DNA of 64,000 bases from Ornithinibacillus californiensis (GCF_001038485.1 NZ_LDUE01000068.1:19486-83485), one strand, 5' to 3'; counted from the first letter of the stretch, positions 1 to 10,054 are shown. Numbers and translations: made by a program. Notes: generated by a model not told the origin, from the sequence alone.

Positions 1-353
1 ACAGGATTCTTGACCCGTTCTAGTCGATCCATAATAAATTGATCTCCTCTACCATATCCTTCATCAGCATTAATCATAAAAAGAACAGCATCTACTTCAT
101 TCAAGGTGTTTTCCGCAATTTTCACCATAAAATCACCTAAGCGATGTTTAGGTTTGTGGATACCAGGTGTGTCAATAAAAATAAATTGAGCATCGTTTTG
201 AGTTAATACACCCTGTATTTTATTTCTAGTTGTTTGTGGCTTGTCACTCATAATAGCTATTTTTTGGCCAATTACTTTATTCATAAAGGTAGATTTTCCA
301 ACGTTTGGTCTACCAATAATAGATATAAAACCTGATTTATAATTAGTGTCCAT
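1..353 (-). CDS. era: GTPase Era, N-terminal part (runs off the left edge)
   Basis: Era is an essential GTPase that binds 16S rRNA and helps mature the 30S ribosomal subunit. About 117 N-terminal residues are visible. They carry the P-loop GRPNVGKST near residues 15-23, a switch region with TTRNKIQG, the G3 motif DTPG followed by IHKPKHRLG, and the start of the G4 region. The ATG at 351-353 has a clear GGAGG ribosome site a few bases upstream. The C-terminal KH domain lies outside the window. In B. subtilis cdd lies between dgkA and era; here a terminator ends dgkA and no cdd is present. A TATAAT-like -10 (405-410, minus strand) may start era, but no good -35 was found. Confidence 0.95.
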   Translation of the reverse strand, partial: MDTNYKSGFISIIGRPNVGKSTFMNKVIGQKIAIMSDKPQTTRNKIQGVLTQNDAQFIFIDTPGIHKPKHRLGDFMVKIAENTLNEVDAVLFMINADEGYGRGDQFIMDRLERVKNP

Positions 354-508
354 GTAGTTCCTCCAAGAAGTTAGTTTCCATTATTTTCATTCTTTGTTTG
401 GTCTATTATACTACAAAATCTTTCTTGTTTCATGTTATCGACAAAACCTTTAAAAAGAATGTATCCTTCGATAATTATCATCATAAATAATTGATATGGC
501 AAGCTAGT

Positions 509-556
509 AAAAAATAAAAAGAATGTACGAAAGGTTTATTTCCCTCGTGTACATTC
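509..556 (-). terminator. Rho-independent terminator after dgkA
   Basis: On the minus strand an 8-bp stem (GAATGTAC at 521-528 with GTACATTC at 549-556) is followed by a T-rich run (509-520). It begins one base past the dgkA stop and separates dgkA from era. Confidence 0.75.
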
Positions 557-557
557 T

Positions 558-911
558 CTAGAATATCTTTGGAATAAAAATGATAAGTCCAACTATGAGA
601 GCGGTTATAGACGCTGTAAATACTCCTGCAGCTGCAATGTCTTTGATTCTTTTCGCTGTAGGATGTATTTCTGGCTTTAAATAGTTAATAACTTCTTCTA
701 TTGCAGTATTTACGATTTCAGCCGTCATAACTAGCCCAATTACAATTACTATGGTAATCCATTCGACAGTATCAACACGAAAATAGATTCCGGCAATTAT
801 GACGATAATTGCCGAAATCAAGTGAAGGCGGAAGTTCCATTCAGACTTAATAACTTCTAATAAACCATTTATAGCATATGTAAAACCTATAGCTTTCTTT
901 TTATCTTCCAA
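558..911 (-). CDS. dgkA: Undecaprenol/diacylglycerol kinase DgkA
   Basis: This is a small integral membrane kinase. In Gram-positive bacteria the family mainly phosphorylates undecaprenol, feeding the lipid carrier pool for cell-wall synthesis. The 117 residues contain three predicted membrane helices (about 33-48, 50-66 and 94-114) and the family signature [11 protein letters not shown] at about 64-74, which holds the catalytic Glu and metal-binding Asn/Glu. The ATG at 909-911 overlaps the end of ybeY, so the two genes are translationally coupled. The length is normal for the family. It is the last gene of the phoH-side run before a terminator at 509-556. Confidence 0.93.
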   Translation of the reverse strand: MEDKKKAIGFTYAINGLLEVIKSEWNFRLHLISAIIVIIAGIYFRVDTVEWITIVIVIGLVMTAEIVNTAIEEVINYLKPEIHPTAKRIKDIAAAGVFTASITALIVGLIIFIPKIF

Positions 912-1365
912 GATTATATTCCCCTAATATTTCTTCTTGTTTTTGAAACATTTTCTTCTCATCTTCTTCTGTCATATGATCATATCCTAATAAATGGAGA
1001 AAACCATGTACTGCCAGAAATCCTAACTCACGTTCAAAAGAGTGGTTATAGTCTTTCGCTTGTTCCTTCGCTTTTTCTACAGAGATAATTATATCTCCTA
1101 ATGCTATAGGAACATCTTCACCCACAATGTCCATTTCTCCATCTACTTGTTCTTCTAACGCAAAGGAGATAACATCTGTTGGTTTGTCTATATTCCGATA
1201 GTCTCGATTGATTACTTGGATTTCTTCATTATTAACAAATGTCACAGAAACTTCTGCATGATTTGATACGTCCTCTTTCTTCGCTGTTAATTCTAGCAAA
1301 CCTTTGATTAATTCAAAGTGACTCTCAGGTACCAAGTCTGTATTATCTTGAAAATCTATTTCCAT
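901..1365 (-). CDS. ybeY: Endoribonuclease YbeY (rRNA maturation factor)
   Basis: YbeY is a zinc-dependent RNase-like protein needed for 16S rRNA 3'-end maturation and ribosome quality control. The diagnostic zinc motif [11 protein letters not shown] is present, with His120, His124 and His130. The conserved segment PTDVISFAL lies at about 62-70. The 154-residue length is typical. Its start touches the stop of pgpH and its end overlaps dgkA by 11 bases, so pgpH, ybeY and dgkA form one tight unit, as in B. subtilis (yqfF-yqfG-dgkA). Confidence 0.95.
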   Translation of the reverse strand: MEIDFQDNTDLVPESHFELIKGLLELTAKKEDVSNHAEVSVTFVNNEEIQVINRDYRNIDKPTDVISFALEEQVDGEMDIVGEDVPIALGDIIISVEKAKEQAKDYNHSFERELGFLAVHGFLHLLGYDHMTEEDEKKMFQKQEEILGEYNLGR

Positions 1366-3497
1366 TATTTAGCCTCCTTATTAGGGTATTGAATTCGTGA
1401 ATGGAAGATACCTTTTAAAGCTTCGCATATCGTTTGATGAATAATCTTTACCTCTTTAATAGTAAGTGGACAATCGTCTAATTGACCATCCATTAAGCGG
1501 TCATTAACGATATTGGAGACAATTTCATCAATTTTTTCTTCGGTTGGTTCTTTCAACGATCTTACCGCCGCTTCTACAGAATCACAAATCGAAATGATTG
1601 CAGCCTCTTTCGTTTGTGGCTTTGGACCAGGATAACGGTAATCTTCTTCACTTACCATTTTATTAGTTTCTTTCTCTTTGTAATAAAAATACTTCAATAA
1701 TGTAGTTCCATGATGTTGCATAGCGATATCGATAATTTCTTTTGGCATTTTATTCTTTTTAAGTAACTCTGCTCCGTCATACGGGTGTCTAATAATAATT
1801 TCAGCACTTTGTTCTGGTGAGATTACATCGTGTGGATTTTTAATAGACAATTGATTCTCGATAAAATAATGTGGTCTTACCGTCTTTCCAATGTCATGAT
1901 AATAGGCAGCAACCCTAGCTAAAAGACCGTTTGCACCTATTGCATCACAAGCCGTTTCACTTAAATTAGCTACCATGATGGAATGATGATATGTTCCAGG
2001 CGCTTCTGTTAATATTTTCTTAAGTAGTGGTTGGTTTGGACTAGACAACTGCAGTAATTTAATATCTGAAAGTATTCCCAGACCTGTCTCGAAAAACGGA
2101 AGTAAACCTATAGTCAGAACAGCAGATAAAAATGCTGAGGCTAATCCAAAACTCGATAGGACGATTACATCACCTAATGAATATTTCTCAAAGGACAAGA
2201 ATACAAATAATAGTATAGTGACAATATTAACAATAGACATGCCAATACCCGATCGAACAATGGAAAGGCGATCCTTAACATTCATTAAACATACTATTGC
2301 AGCAAATTGCGAGAAAAAGAAATATACAGTTGCTTCAATGTTAAGTGTACCAGGTATTTCACCGTTAAAAATAACACCACCGAGAATAGCATATAAAGCC
2401 GTTAACACGATTGCTAAACGCTCTGTAATTAGTTGTTTTACTAGCAATACACCCGTAGCTACAGGAACTATAAAGAATAGTTGGTTTGCCTGAGTAGTAT
2501 AAAGACTTATTACCTTCATTAAGGATACGACAAAAAAGCTAATTAACAGAATGGAAGCAATCTTTCCTTTATCTAGACCTTTTCGATTATCAATCCGATT
2601 CATTTCATAAATCATGATTGATCCAATTAATAGAATTAAAATAGCTAAGCCAATGACCGGAAATACGTTTCGGTCATCATTTAATAAGCCGACTAATTGT
2701 AATTTCTCATAGAGCTCATGAGTTATCGTTTCTCCCTCTCTAACAATAACTTCCCCGGCATTTATTATAACTGGCTCTACATTACTAGCTGCCTGTTTTC
2801 TAGCTTCAGCAGTTTTCTCCTGATCGTAAAAAGAATTCTCAACGACAGCAAACTCGGTTAACTCCTGTAACGCATCTATAAAATTTTGTTCAAGCGTCGA
2901 ATAGCGAATGTTTTCTTTAATACTAGATATTGCACTGTTAATATTATCCGTTCTTACGCCACTTTGATATTCATCCTGCAAATAAGAAATAAATAAATCC
3001 TTACCGTTTTCCCTATCCGCCTTCGATACGTCTATTAATCTTAAAAAAACACTATCTTCTACTTTATCAGTAATATTATTTGATATTAATTGTTTCAGTC
3101 GTTGAACTTTTTCACGATTATTAAGCTGAACTGGAAGCCCAGTAGAATCTTCTTTCATCTCGGATTCTGATTCCAATCGATCAATTGCGATAAATATTTC
3201 TTCTATGTAACCAATTTGTTCCTCTGAAATATCCTCAGATATACTAAATCGATCCTCCACAGCAATAGATGCTTCTCTTGTCTTTCTTTTGGTTTCGTCC
3301 TGATTTTCAATTGTAATGGGTGAGCGAATAGTCTCTCTAGCAGTTGTTAAAGGTTCAATATCGTAAGTTTCGGTGTAAACATTATTAAATGTTAGTAAGA
3401 AGTAATAAAGACCTAATGCTGATATAGGCATCAGGATTCGCAACCATTTTGACCGAAGCTTTAGAATAGATTCTAAAATATCTTTAAATGAATTCAC
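1365..3497 (-). CDS. pgpH: PgpH (YqfF), membrane HD-domain cyclic-di-AMP phosphodiesterase
   Basis: PgpH hydrolyses the second messenger c-di-AMP, which controls potassium and osmotic balance. The 710-residue protein has an N-terminal membrane anchor (about 18-37), a large extracellular 7TMR-HDED domain (about 45-270), a block of seven membrane helices (about 275-465), and a cytoplasmic HD phosphohydrolase domain. That domain shows the metal ligands in [10 protein letters not shown], in YYHDIGK and in MQHHGTT. Length and order match the family. A terminator after phoH (3551-3584) lies upstream, so transcription may come from readthrough or from a promoter I did not identify. Confidence 0.95.
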   Translation of the reverse strand: MNSFKDILESILKLRSKWLRILMPISALGLYYFLLTFNNVYTETYDIEPLTTARETIRSPITIENQDETKRKTREASIAVEDRFSISEDISEEQIGYIEEIFIAIDRLESESEMKEDSTGLPVQLNNREKVQRLKQLISNNITDKVEDSVFLRLIDVSKADRENGKDLFISYLQDEYQSGVRTDNINSAISSIKENIRYSTLEQNFIDALQELTEFAVVENSFYDQEKTAEARKQAASNVEPVIINAGEVIVREGETITHELYEKLQLVGLLNDDRNVFPVIGLAILILLIGSIMIYEMNRIDNRKGLDKGKIASILLISFFVVSLMKVISLYTTQANQLFFIVPVATGVLLVKQLITERLAIVLTALYAILGGVIFNGEIPGTLNIEATVYFFFSQFAAIVCLMNVKDRLSIVRSGIGMSIVNIVTILLFVFLSFEKYSLGDVIVLSSFGLASAFLSAVLTIGLLPFFETGLGILSDIKLLQLSSPNQPLLKKILTEAPGTYHHSIMVANLSETACDAIGANGLLARVAAYYHDIGKTVRPHYFIENQLSIKNPHDVISPEQSAEIIIRHPYDGAELLKKNKMPKEIIDIAMQHHGTTLLKYFYYKEKETNKMVSEEDYRYPGPKPQTKEAAIISICDSVEAAVRSLKEPTEEKIDEIVSNIVNDRLMDGQLDDCPLTIKEVKIIHQTICEALKGIFHSRIQYPNKEAK

Positions 3498-3550
3498 CTT
3501 TTCTCTCCCCCGCTTTCGAAAAGTTAAACCGCTATCTTTTTAAATATTAC

Positions 3551-3584
3551 GAAAAATAAAGAAATAAGACCCTATAGGGGTCTT
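3551..3584 (-). terminator. Terminator downstream of phoH
   Basis: On the minus strand, AAGACCC (3566-3572 complement) pairs with GGGTCTT (3578-3584 complement) and is followed by a T-rich run down to about 3551. It lies six bases past the phoH stop and in front of pgpH, so it may be partial, with readthrough into pgpH. Confidence 0.6.
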
Positions 3585-3589
3585 TAGTG

Positions 3590-4564
3590 CTAGTCAATTT
3601 TGTTGCTCTTTTCATATGCATCGATAATTTTTTGGACTAAATGATGTCTTACTACATCCGTTTGCGTTAAGTAAATGATAGAAATACCCTTAATAGTGGA
3701 TAATAGCTTATCTGCTACCTGCAATCCTGACTTAACTCCTTTTGGTAAGTCAACTTGCGTGATATCTCCAGTGATAACCATTTTAGATCCAAAGCCTAAT
3801 CGAGTTAAGAACATTTTCATTTGCTCTGGTGTGGTGTTTTGTGCCTCATCTAAAATAACAAAAGCATCATCTAATGTTCTGCCACGCATATAGGCTAATG
3901 GTGCAATTTCAATCGTTTCTCGTTCAATTAATCGCAGAGTATGTTCTGCACCCAATACATCATTTAATGCATCGTATAAAGGTCTTAAATAAGGGTCTAC
4001 CTTTTCTTTTAAATCACCCGGTAAAAAGCCTAAGCTTTCCCCAGCCTCAACAGCAGGTCTGGTTAAGATGATTCTCTTTACATGACCATTTTTTAAAGCC
4101 TGTACGGCCATAACCACCGCTAGATAAGTTTTCCCAGTTCCTGCAGGACCAATACCGAAAACTAAGTCATTCTTCTTAATAGCATCTACATAACTTTTTT
4201 GTCCCAACGTTTTAATACGTATAGATTTGCCTTTAACATTTTTTGCAATGACGTCCTCGAACAAGGTTTCGAATTGATTGATTTTACCCTGTTTTGCTAA
4301 TTCAATTGCATACACGATATCACGCTCAGAAATGGTTATTCCTTTACGCACGACACTTAGCAGTGTTAACAGGACATCTTGCACAATTGCAATATCACTA
4401 TCAGTTCCAGAAACGCTAACTTTTTCTCCCCTAGTTACAATGGAGACATTCAGTTTGTCTTCAATATGTTTTAAATATCTGTCATTATTACCAAAAAGCT
4501 CCAGAGCCTCTTCCGGACTAGTTAGTTCAATATCAATTGCGTTTAAATTTTCTGGCATGTTCAA
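3590..4564 (-). CDS. phoH: PhoH-like ATPase
   Basis: This is a PhoH-family protein: an ATPase with the ATP-binding half of a superfamily 1 helicase, linked to RNA metabolism. An N-terminal KH-like region (about 20-80) precedes the Walker A motif GPAGTGKT at 139-146. Walker B is in FVILDEAQN and a sensor motif is in VITGDITQVD. The length of 324 is usual. The ATG overlaps the stop of yqfD by four bases. The order yqfC-yqfD-phoH is the one found in B. subtilis. The exact substrate in Bacillaceae is not known to me. Confidence 0.93.
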   Translation of the reverse strand: MNMPENLNAIDIELTSPEEALELFGNNDRYLKHIEDKLNVSIVTRGEKVSVSGTDSDIAIVQDVLLTLLSVVRKGITISERDIVYAIELAKQGKINQFETLFEDVIAKNVKGKSIRIKTLGQKSYVDAIKKNDLVFGIGPAGTGKTYLAVVMAVQALKNGHVKRIILTRPAVEAGESLGFLPGDLKEKVDPYLRPLYDALNDVLGAEHTLRLIERETIEIAPLAYMRGRTLDDAFVILDEAQNTTPEQMKMFLTRLGFGSKMVITGDITQVDLPKGVKSGLQVADKLLSTIKGISIIYLTQTDVVRHHLVQKIIDAYEKSNKID

Positions 4565-5796
4565 TCTCCTTGAGTTATAGGTTGTGCTTCTACTATATTC
4601 TCTTCAACTGTAATATATAATTCTAATTTAACTTTACCATTCTCAATCGTTTCATGCAAAACTTTTTCCGACACGATAGTTGCTTCTGATCCAAGCTGTA
4701 ATTGTAGTTCTTCTTTGGCTTGTTTTATTCCTGCCTGTATTGCCTGCTCTTTTGTTCTATCGATTTCATGAAATTGTTTTTCACTGAGAGTTGTTTCAAT
4801 TATTCTAAGTGGCAAATTCCATTTTATAAATTTAATAGGTGTCTCTAGAGTATCATGATGAACAGCCTCATATTCTGGTGATTTAAACCCCCAAATCGGA
4901 AACTTAAAATCCTTTATACCTAAGTAATATTTTTTCTCTTGTTGACCAGTAAGTAATTCATAATTCTGCTTAAGTGGAATGGTCACGTCAACCTCATACC
5001 AAGTACTCGCAATAATTTCTCCTTCAGCAGGTACTAAAACTGATTTCTTCTTTTCTTTTTTATTCTCTTTGTCATCATTTACTTGTGTATCTTGTACCTC
5101 ATTTAGAACGCCAGAAACGAGAACTTGTCCCGGTTTTACATAATCATTAACTTCAACTTTAGGTAAGCCTTTAGACACATACATACGTTTAATAACCCCT
5201 TTTTTGGTGGCTATTAAATTTCTTGGACCTTCAACTTTTTCCTCTTTGATCACAATCTTTTCTACGCCTTCGAGTTGATAGGTTGTCCCTTTTTGACGCA
5301 CACCAACCCAAAGTAATTCTGGAATATCATTCGTAAGCTTCTGTTGAATGACGCCAGGCGACTCAATGGTAAAGAGCCACGCACCTGGATGAACGCCATA
5401 TTCATTCAATTGCTTCGATATTTTTTCTTCTATTTCAATAGGTAACTCCCCTGTCACTTCCACTTTCCATATAATATTAGACATGAATAATATCATTATA
5501 ATGCTCATCACGAGAGACAGCACAAATTCTTTTCTTCTTAAGAAACGGTGAAATAAAAAAGGATACCCTCTCCGTTGGGTAAACGATATTTTATACTTCG
5601 TTTCTCGCCTTAACTTTTTTATTTCGGAAATATCTGCTAGTTTTACATTTCCACTACATGTTTTTTTTCCATCCCGTTTAATATTCCATACCGTTACACC
5701 TCTGTCTGTACACTCCTGAAAAAACAGTTCAGGCATATGACCAGTTACTTTTATCCGTACATACCCCTTTATATAAGATCCTTGAATCTGTTTCAT
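4561..5796 (-). CDS. yqfD: Sporulation protein YqfD
   Basis: YqfD is a single-pass membrane protein made in the mother cell in B. subtilis under SigE and needed for efficient sporulation; its biochemical role is unclear. The 411 residues show a soluble N-terminal part (about 1-85), a membrane segment near 92-110 (FVLSLVMSIIMILFMSNII), and a long extracytoplasmic region with a POTRA-like start. It lies 23 bases after yqfC and overlaps phoH by four bases, so the three are probably co-transcribed. No SigE promoter could be assigned with confidence. Confidence 0.9.
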   Translation of the reverse strand: MKQIQGSYIKGYVRIKVTGHMPELFFQECTDRGVTVWNIKRDGKKTCSGNVKLADISEIKKLRRETKYKISFTQRRGYPFLFHRFLRRKEFVLSLVMSIIMILFMSNIIWKVEVTGELPIEIEEKISKQLNEYGVHPGAWLFTIESPGVIQQKLTNDIPELLWVGVRQKGTTYQLEGVEKIVIKEEKVEGPRNLIATKKGVIKRMYVSKGLPKVEVNDYVKPGQVLVSGVLNEVQDTQVNDDKENKKEKKKSVLVPAEGEIIASTWYEVDVTIPLKQNYELLTGQQEKKYYLGIKDFKFPIWGFKSPEYEAVHHDTLETPIKFIKWNLPLRIIETTLSEKQFHEIDRTKEQAIQAGIKQAKEELQLQLGSEATIVSEKVLHETIENGKVKLELYITVEENIVEAQPITQGD

Positions 5797-5819
5797 AACA
5801 TCCTCCCGATTACCATCTT

Positions 5820-6101
5820 TTATCTTGGAATAAATTTAACCTCAGTTATTTTCCCTTCCAATAATATTTCTTCAGGTAACATCATCTTTAGCACAAATGA
5901 TGATCCTTTTATTTGAATATAACCCTTAGTTGTTTTAAGTCTTAGTTCATTATCCGTAAATACGGAAAGACCCTTATGATTCTCAATATAAACATGTAGT
6001 TGTCCGATTATGGTCATTCTAGGCAACTCCATAACAACATCAGAAGGCAATGCTAGATGTTTTACTAGCCATGGTCGTAATCGTTGATGTAGTTTTTTCA
6101 C
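5820..6101 (-). CDS. yqfC: Sporulation protein YqfC (YabP/YqfC family)
   Basis: This 93-residue protein belongs to the YabP/YqfC sporulation family, whose members work in the mother cell; in B. subtilis yqfC and yqfD share a SigE promoter. The core is a beta-rich fold, from about residue 26 (ELPRMTIIGQLHVYIENHKG) to the end. The start is a GTG at 6099-6101 preceded by a strong GAGAGGGGG ribosome site. The gene begins just after the terminator that closes the floA unit, so it probably opens a new transcript yqfC-yqfD-phoH. Confidence 0.9.
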   Translation of the reverse strand: MKKLHQRLRPWLVKHLALPSDVVMELPRMTIIGQLHVYIENHKGLSVFTDNELRLKTTKGYIQIKGSSFVLKMMLPEEILLEGKITEVKFIPR

Positions 6102-6157
6102 AAATGTGAGCCCCCTCTCACATACATATTTATGAAAAAATGAAACAGATAAGAACT

Positions 6158-6195
6158 AAAAAACCCAAAAGCATCAGTTAGATGCTTTTGGGTTT
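6158..6195 (-). terminator. Strong terminator closing the yqeZ-floA unit
   Basis: A perfect 15-bp stem (6161-6175 with 6181-6195) with a 5-base loop lies two bases past the stop of the 170-residue gene and is followed on the minus strand by TTTAGTTCTT. The U-run is short, but the stem is very stable. Confidence 0.8.
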
Positions 6196-6197
6196 CA

Positions 6198-6710
6198 TTA
6201 TCGATTCCTATTTCTATTTCTTTCAGTAATAACATTCCGGTATGGTTTCCTAGCTCTAGGAGGACCAAGTACCTCAGACATAATAATCCCTTGAACTAAT
6301 CCTTTTGAGTTTAGTCCGGTTTTTACGTCTTTCTTAAATTGCTCCATATTTTCATTGGTTGCATCTAAGGAATGGTTTTTAATCTCATCCTGTATCGCCG
6401 TTCCCAGTGATAGATCCTGTTGGCTAATATCTCCAACAGATACATTAACCTGAGTATTCATGCGGCTAGCAAGTTGCTCCATTTGTTTTCGTTGCTGTTC
6501 TTCAGCATAAACCTTAGAAGGATTAGACTCATAAACCGGTTGTTTAGGTTTAGACCTTCCTCCTGAAGGGGTAGGTGTTGGCTTTGGCACTTGATTGGGT
6601 CGGTCAGGTTTACGTTGCTGATCTTGTTCTGTCTTATTACCACTCAATGATTTTAAGATCCCAAAGATAATTACAGCGGCAAACCCAATAACTTCAATTA
6701 GACCATCCAT
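6198..6710 (-). CDS. Unrecognised membrane-anchored protein at the yqfB position
   Basis: I do not recognise this 170-residue protein. It has one N-terminal membrane helix (about 4-20), then a charged, Pro/Gln-rich, probably disordered linker (about 25-70), a polar helical middle (about 70-130), and a basic C-terminus with a GPPRARKPYR motif that ends in repeated Asn-Arg pairs. It follows floA by 34 bases and precedes a strong terminator, so it is the third gene of a yqeZ-floA-orf unit. In B. subtilis the third gene is yqfB, a much shorter protein as I recall; homology is not established. A partner or membrane-domain factor for FloA is only an inference from position. Confidence 0.75.
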   Translation of the reverse strand: MDGLIEVIGFAAVIIFGILKSLSGNKTEQDQQRKPDRPNQVPKPTPTPSGGRSKPKQPVYESNPSKVYAEEQQRKQMEQLASRMNTQVNVSVGDISQQDLSLGTAIQDEIKNHSLDATNENMEQFKKDVKTGLNSKGLVQGIIMSEVLGPPRARKPYRNVITERNRNRNR

Positions 6711-6744
6711 CTATTTCCCCCTCTTCATTTTATAATAAAGAATA

Positions 6745-7734
6745 TTACTTTTCATCGTCATTATCTTCTTTAGATAGTTTGCCAATAGAATCACGCATAT
6801 CTGTATCAGCATTTATGTTTTCATAGTTTAGGTAATCCATAACACCTAATTTTCCAGTTCTCAATGCTTCAGCAAGAGCAAGTGGTACGTCCGCTTCTGC
6901 TTCAACAACCTTCGCGCGCATTTCTTGAACACGTGCAACCATTTCTTGTTCTTGAGCAACTGCCATAGCACGACGCTCTTCTGCTTTCGCCTGTGCAATC
7001 TTTTTGTCTGCCTCAGCTTGGTCAGTTTGTAGCATTGCACCAATGTTCTTACCGATATCAACATCTGCTATATCAATTGACAGGATTTCAAATGCTGTAC
7101 CAGCATCTAATCCTTTAGCAAGTACAGTATGTGAAATCATATCTGGGTTTTCTAGTACTTTTGCATGTGTTTCTGAACTACCAATTGTACTAACAACACC
7201 TTCACCAACACGGGCAATGATTGTTTCTTCACCAGCCCCCCCGACTAAGCGGTCAATGTTAGCACGTACGGTGATTCTAGCTTTCGCTTTTACCTCGATA
7301 CCATCCATCGCGATCCCTGCGATAAACGGTGTTTCAATTACTTCTGGGTTAACACTCATTTGTACAGCTTCAAGTACATCACGCCCCGCAAGGTCAATTG
7401 CAGCAGCACGTTCAAAAGTTAATTCAATATTTGCACGGTGTGCAGCGATTAAGGCATTAACAACTCTGTCTACGTTACCACCAGCTAAGTAATGGCTCTC
7501 CAGTTGGTTAGTAGTTACTGCAAGACCAGCTTTATGTGCTTTGATTAAAGGGTTAATCACGCGACTAGGTACTACTCGACGTAAACGCATCCCTACTAAT
7601 TGTAAAATCCCAACTCTTACCCCTGCAGCTAATGCACTAATCCATAGCGTTACAGGAATGAATGTAAATAAGATTGCTACAGCAATCAAGATTACTGCGA
7701 TTAGTATCACAGGCAAAATAATTTCTTCACTCAT
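6745..7734 (-). CDS. floA: Flotillin-like protein FloA
   Basis: FloA scaffolds membrane microdomains and affects membrane fluidity, secretion and signalling. The 329 residues begin with an N-terminal hairpin membrane region (about 6-40), continue with the SPFH/PHB-like domain, and then carry an Ala/Glu-rich coiled coil (about 230-290, including [19 protein letters not shown]). This is the bacterial FloA type rather than the longer FloT. It lies 49 bases after yqeZ, its usual NfeD partner, under the SigW-type promoter at 9138-9164, which suggests induction by cell-envelope stress. Confidence 0.96.
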   Translation of the reverse strand: MSEEIILPVILIAVILIAVAILFTFIPVTLWISALAAGVRVGILQLVGMRLRRVVPSRVINPLIKAHKAGLAVTTNQLESHYLAGGNVDRVVNALIAAHRANIELTFERAAAIDLAGRDVLEAVQMSVNPEVIETPFIAGIAMDGIEVKAKARITVRANIDRLVGGAGEETIIARVGEGVVSTIGSSETHAKVLENPDMISHTVLAKGLDAGTAFEILSIDIADVDIGKNIGAMLQTDQAEADKKIAQAKAEERRAMAVAQEQEMVARVQEMRAKVVEAEADVPLALAEALRTGKLGVMDYLNYENINADTDMRDSIGKLSKEDNDDEK

Positions 7735-7783
7735 ATATATCCTCCTAGAACAATTTTTTATATTATAGGTTAATAATTTAACC

Positions 7784-9106
7784 TTATAATTCTCTTACAA
7801 TAACACGTACTCCTTCTACCTTTACTACTTTTACCTTAGTATCTTTCTGGATAAAACTACCTTCAGATACTACATCGACGCGTTCATTTCCAACAACAGC
7901 AACTCCAGAAGGCCTAAGGGCAGTTACCGTTATTCCAACCATTCCAATTAAGTCAAGACGATTTTCATTCGAAACATAACCTAACTCTGTTGTAGTACGG
8001 TCTCTAAGAATGACATGGCGGAACACACCTTTATCAAGACCTATTCTTCTAAATAATATTACAGCGGCAACAATTGCAACAATAAAGGCAATGGAAACAC
8101 TCATCATCATATCTCCTACATTTGCTCCTGACATGAATAACGACCCAATAATTGCCCCTACACCTAATAAACCTAATATACCACCTGGTACAAAAAATTC
8201 CGCAATAATCAATGCTAGCCCTATTAAAAGAATAATAATAGCTTCCATTCCAGCAAGTCCAGCTACGACATGCCCATAGAAAAAGAGAACTAGAGATATA
8301 AGTCCAATACTTCCTGGCACACCAAATCCTGGTGAATAAAGTTCAACAATTAATCCAAGACCTGCTAATGATAGTAGAATAGATACCACAATTGGGTTTG
8401 TAATAAATCTTGCAATATTCTCTGCAAGTGTTGGATCAGTTTGAATAACCGTGCCTTTGGATAACCCTAATTCATAAAGCAATTCGGTTCTATCGGACAC
8501 GATACCTTCTGTGTAACCAACCTCTAATGCTTCTTGTGGAGTTAAAGTTAAAAACTCCCCTTCTCCCGCATCAAGCTCAGGTAAATCAATACTCGAATCA
8601 GCCATGGCCGCAGCATAGAGAGGGTTTCTTCCACCGGATTCGGCAGCACTTGTCATTGCTTTTAACCAAGCAGATTGTGCTTTTTTATCTGCCGCAGTAC
8701 CATCCGAATTGATAACACCACTAGCCCCCATCGTTGCCCGTGGAGTCATATAAATGTTATCTGTATGTAAGGCGATATACGATCCTGCTGACAATGCTTG
8801 GCTTATAATATAAGAGGTTGTAGGGATATCTAGATTGGCAATAATTGTTCCTATATTATCTGCAGCCTCGACACTTCCCCCAGGAGTATTAATTTCAAAG
8901 ATAATATGATCTGCTCCTGCTTCAAGTGCTTCTTCTGTTGTTCTAGATAAGAAGGCTTCCAATCCCCGTTCAACATCATCCTCAATAGGAATAACATAGA
9001 TTAGTTTTCCTCCGCCCTGGTCGTTAGCGTAGCTAAAACTAGAAGGCAAAAATAAAGATAGGATAATGAATAATGAACTATAAAATAGTAAATGTTTTTT
9101 CTGCAA
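7784..9106 (-). CDS. yqeZ: NfeD-type membrane serine protease (YqeZ)
   Basis: Long-form NfeD proteins pair a ClpP-class serine protease domain with membrane helices and an OB-fold tail, and they act with flotillin-like proteins. The 440 residues show a signal peptide (about 1-27), a ClpP-like domain (about 35-220) with the oxyanion segment [14 protein letters not shown] and the serine segment [11 protein letters not shown], four to five membrane helices (about 235-360), and a C-terminal NfeD OB-fold. The start is a TTG at 9104-9106 with AAGGGGGTG upstream. It heads the unit with floA and is preceded by a SigW-type promoter. Confidence 0.94.
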   Translation of the reverse strand: MQKKHLLFYSSLFIILSLFLPSSFSYANDQGGGKLIYVIPIEDDVERGLEAFLSRTTEEALEAGADHIIFEINTPGGSVEAADNIGTIIANLDIPTTSYIISQALSAGSYIALHTDNIYMTPRATMGASGVINSDGTAADKKAQSAWLKAMTSAAESGGRNPLYAAAMADSSIDLPELDAGEGEFLTLTPQEALEVGYTEGIVSDRTELLYELGLSKGTVIQTDPTLAENIARFITNPIVVSILLSLAGLGLIVELYSPGFGVPGSIGLISLVLFFYGHVVAGLAGMEAIIILLIGLALIIAEFFVPGGILGLLGVGAIIGSLFMSGANVGDMMMSVSIAFIVAIVAAVILFRRIGLDKGVFRHVILRDRTTTELGYVSNENRLDLIGMVGITVTALRPSGVAVVGNERVDVVSEGSFIQKDTKVKVVKVEGVRVIVREL

Positions 9107-9137
9107 TTATTACACCCCCTTTTCATACATTAGTTTA

Positions 9138-9164
9138 TACGTCTTATAGTTTACTTAGGTTTCA
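9138..9164 (-). promoter_or_regulatory. SigW-type (ECF) promoter of yqeZ-floA
   Basis: On the minus strand TGAAAC (9159-9164) is followed after 17 bases by CGTA (9138-9141), about 30 bases before the yqeZ start. This matches the SigW consensus TGAAAC-N16/17-CGTA. The B. subtilis yqeZ-yqfA-yqfB operon is a known SigW target, so the match is expected as well as seen. Confidence 0.82.
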
Positions 9165-9270
9165 AAAAGTTAAAAAAGGACATGTTAATATACATAAATA
9201 GTACCATAGTTATCTATGTGAAAGGTAGGGAAATGAGATAAGTTAATGGGTAATATTATTTAAGTTGGGT

Positions 9271-9304
9271 AAATTAAAAACCCTTGCTTAAATAGCAAGG
9301 GTTT
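9271..9304 (-). terminator. Terminator after yqeY
   Basis: An 11-bp stem (9278-9288 with 9294-9304, AAACCCTTGCT with its complement) has a 5-base loop. It is followed on the minus strand by TTTAATTTAC and lies 12 bases past the yqeY stop. Confidence 0.75.
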
Positions 9305-9315
9305 AAAGGGTATAC

Positions 9316-9762
9316 TTAATTCAAATGTTCTTGAACTAATTTATTAATTTTAGAGCCGTCTGCCTTACCTTTTACTTTAGGCATAATCGCACTCATCACT
9401 TTACCCATATCTTTCTTTGAAGATGCACCAGTTTCTTGAATCGTTTCTTGAACAATCGCTGAAAGCTCTTCATCAGAAAGCTGTTCAGGCATATACGCTT
9501 GAATTATTTTGATTTCCGTTTCAAGTTTTTCAACAAGATCATCGCGTCCAGCTGATTTAAATTCTTGGAGGGAATCTTTTCTTTGTTTCAATTCTCTTGA
9601 TAAAATTGTTATATCTTCATCTTCCGATAACTCATTCTTACCAAGTTTAATCGATTCATTTTGTAATGAAGCTTTAACCATTCGAATAACACTAAGTCTT
9701 TCTTTGTCTTTATTCTTCATCGCTTGCTTCATATCGTCGTTTAACTGTGATAGTAAAGACAC
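9316..9762 (-). CDS. yqeY: GatB/YqeY-domain protein YqeY
   Basis: YqeY is a small protein with the same fold as the tail domain of the tRNA-dependent amidotransferase subunit GatB. It may bind tRNA, but its role is not settled. The 148 residues are mostly helical, with the typical C-terminal motif [20 protein letters not shown] (about 117-136). It lies 15 bases after rpsU and is presumably transcribed with it, then terminated at 9271-9304. This rpsU-yqeY pairing is conserved in Firmicutes. Confidence 0.93.
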   Translation of the reverse strand: MSLLSQLNDDMKQAMKNKDKERLSVIRMVKASLQNESIKLGKNELSEDEDITILSRELKQRKDSLQEFKSAGRDDLVEKLETEIKIIQAYMPEQLSDEELSAIVQETIQETGASSKKDMGKVMSAIMPKVKGKADGSKINKLVQEHLN

Positions 9763-9777
9763 TTCAGAGCACCTACT

Positions 9778-9954
9778 TTAGAATTTACGCTTTCTAGCAG
9801 CTTCAGATTTCTTTTTACGCTTAACGCTAGGTTTTTCATAGTGTTCACGCTTACGATATTCTTGTAGTGTCCCACTTTTTGCTACACTACGTTTAAAGCG
9901 ACGAAGAGCATCCTCAAGAGACTCGTTTTTACGAACGCGAGTTGTATTTGACAT
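9778..9954 (-). CDS. rpsU: 30S ribosomal protein S21
   Basis: S21 is a small basic protein of the 30S platform that acts at translation initiation. The 58-residue product starts [20 protein letters not shown] and ends in a Lys/Arg-rich tail. The ATG at 9952-9954 was chosen because GGAGGGAGGG lies just upstream and the family starts here; the longer frame upstream is not conserved. A SigA promoter with ideal spacing lies at 10026-10054. Confidence 0.97.
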   Translation of the reverse strand: MSNTTRVRKNESLEDALRRFKRSVAKSGTLQEYRKREHYEKPSVKRKKKSEAARKRKF

Positions 9955-10025
9955 GCTAATTTCCCTCCCTCCGAAGCAAAAAAACAGATTATAAAGGCAT
10001 ATGTACATATCACATGCCTTTTGTA

Positions 10026-10054
10026 ATTATAATATAACTAGAAACATCGGTCAA
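10026..10054 (-). promoter_or_regulatory. SigA promoter of rpsU
   Basis: TTGACC (10049-10054), a 17-base spacer and TATAAT (10026-10031) lie on the minus strand, about 70 bases before rpsU. An 8-bp stem (9993-10000 with 10014-10021) lies at the predicted 5' end of the transcript. Confidence 0.8.

Noticed and set aside
6102..6157. SigE promoter for yqfC
   Set aside because: CATAAATA resembles the -10, but no acceptable -35 is at 13-15 bases, so it was not reported.
7004..7492. Plus-strand frame of 162 codons opposite floA
   Set aside because: It is a shadow of floA, rich in Ser/Ala/Thr/Ile without any known motif, and floA is certain.
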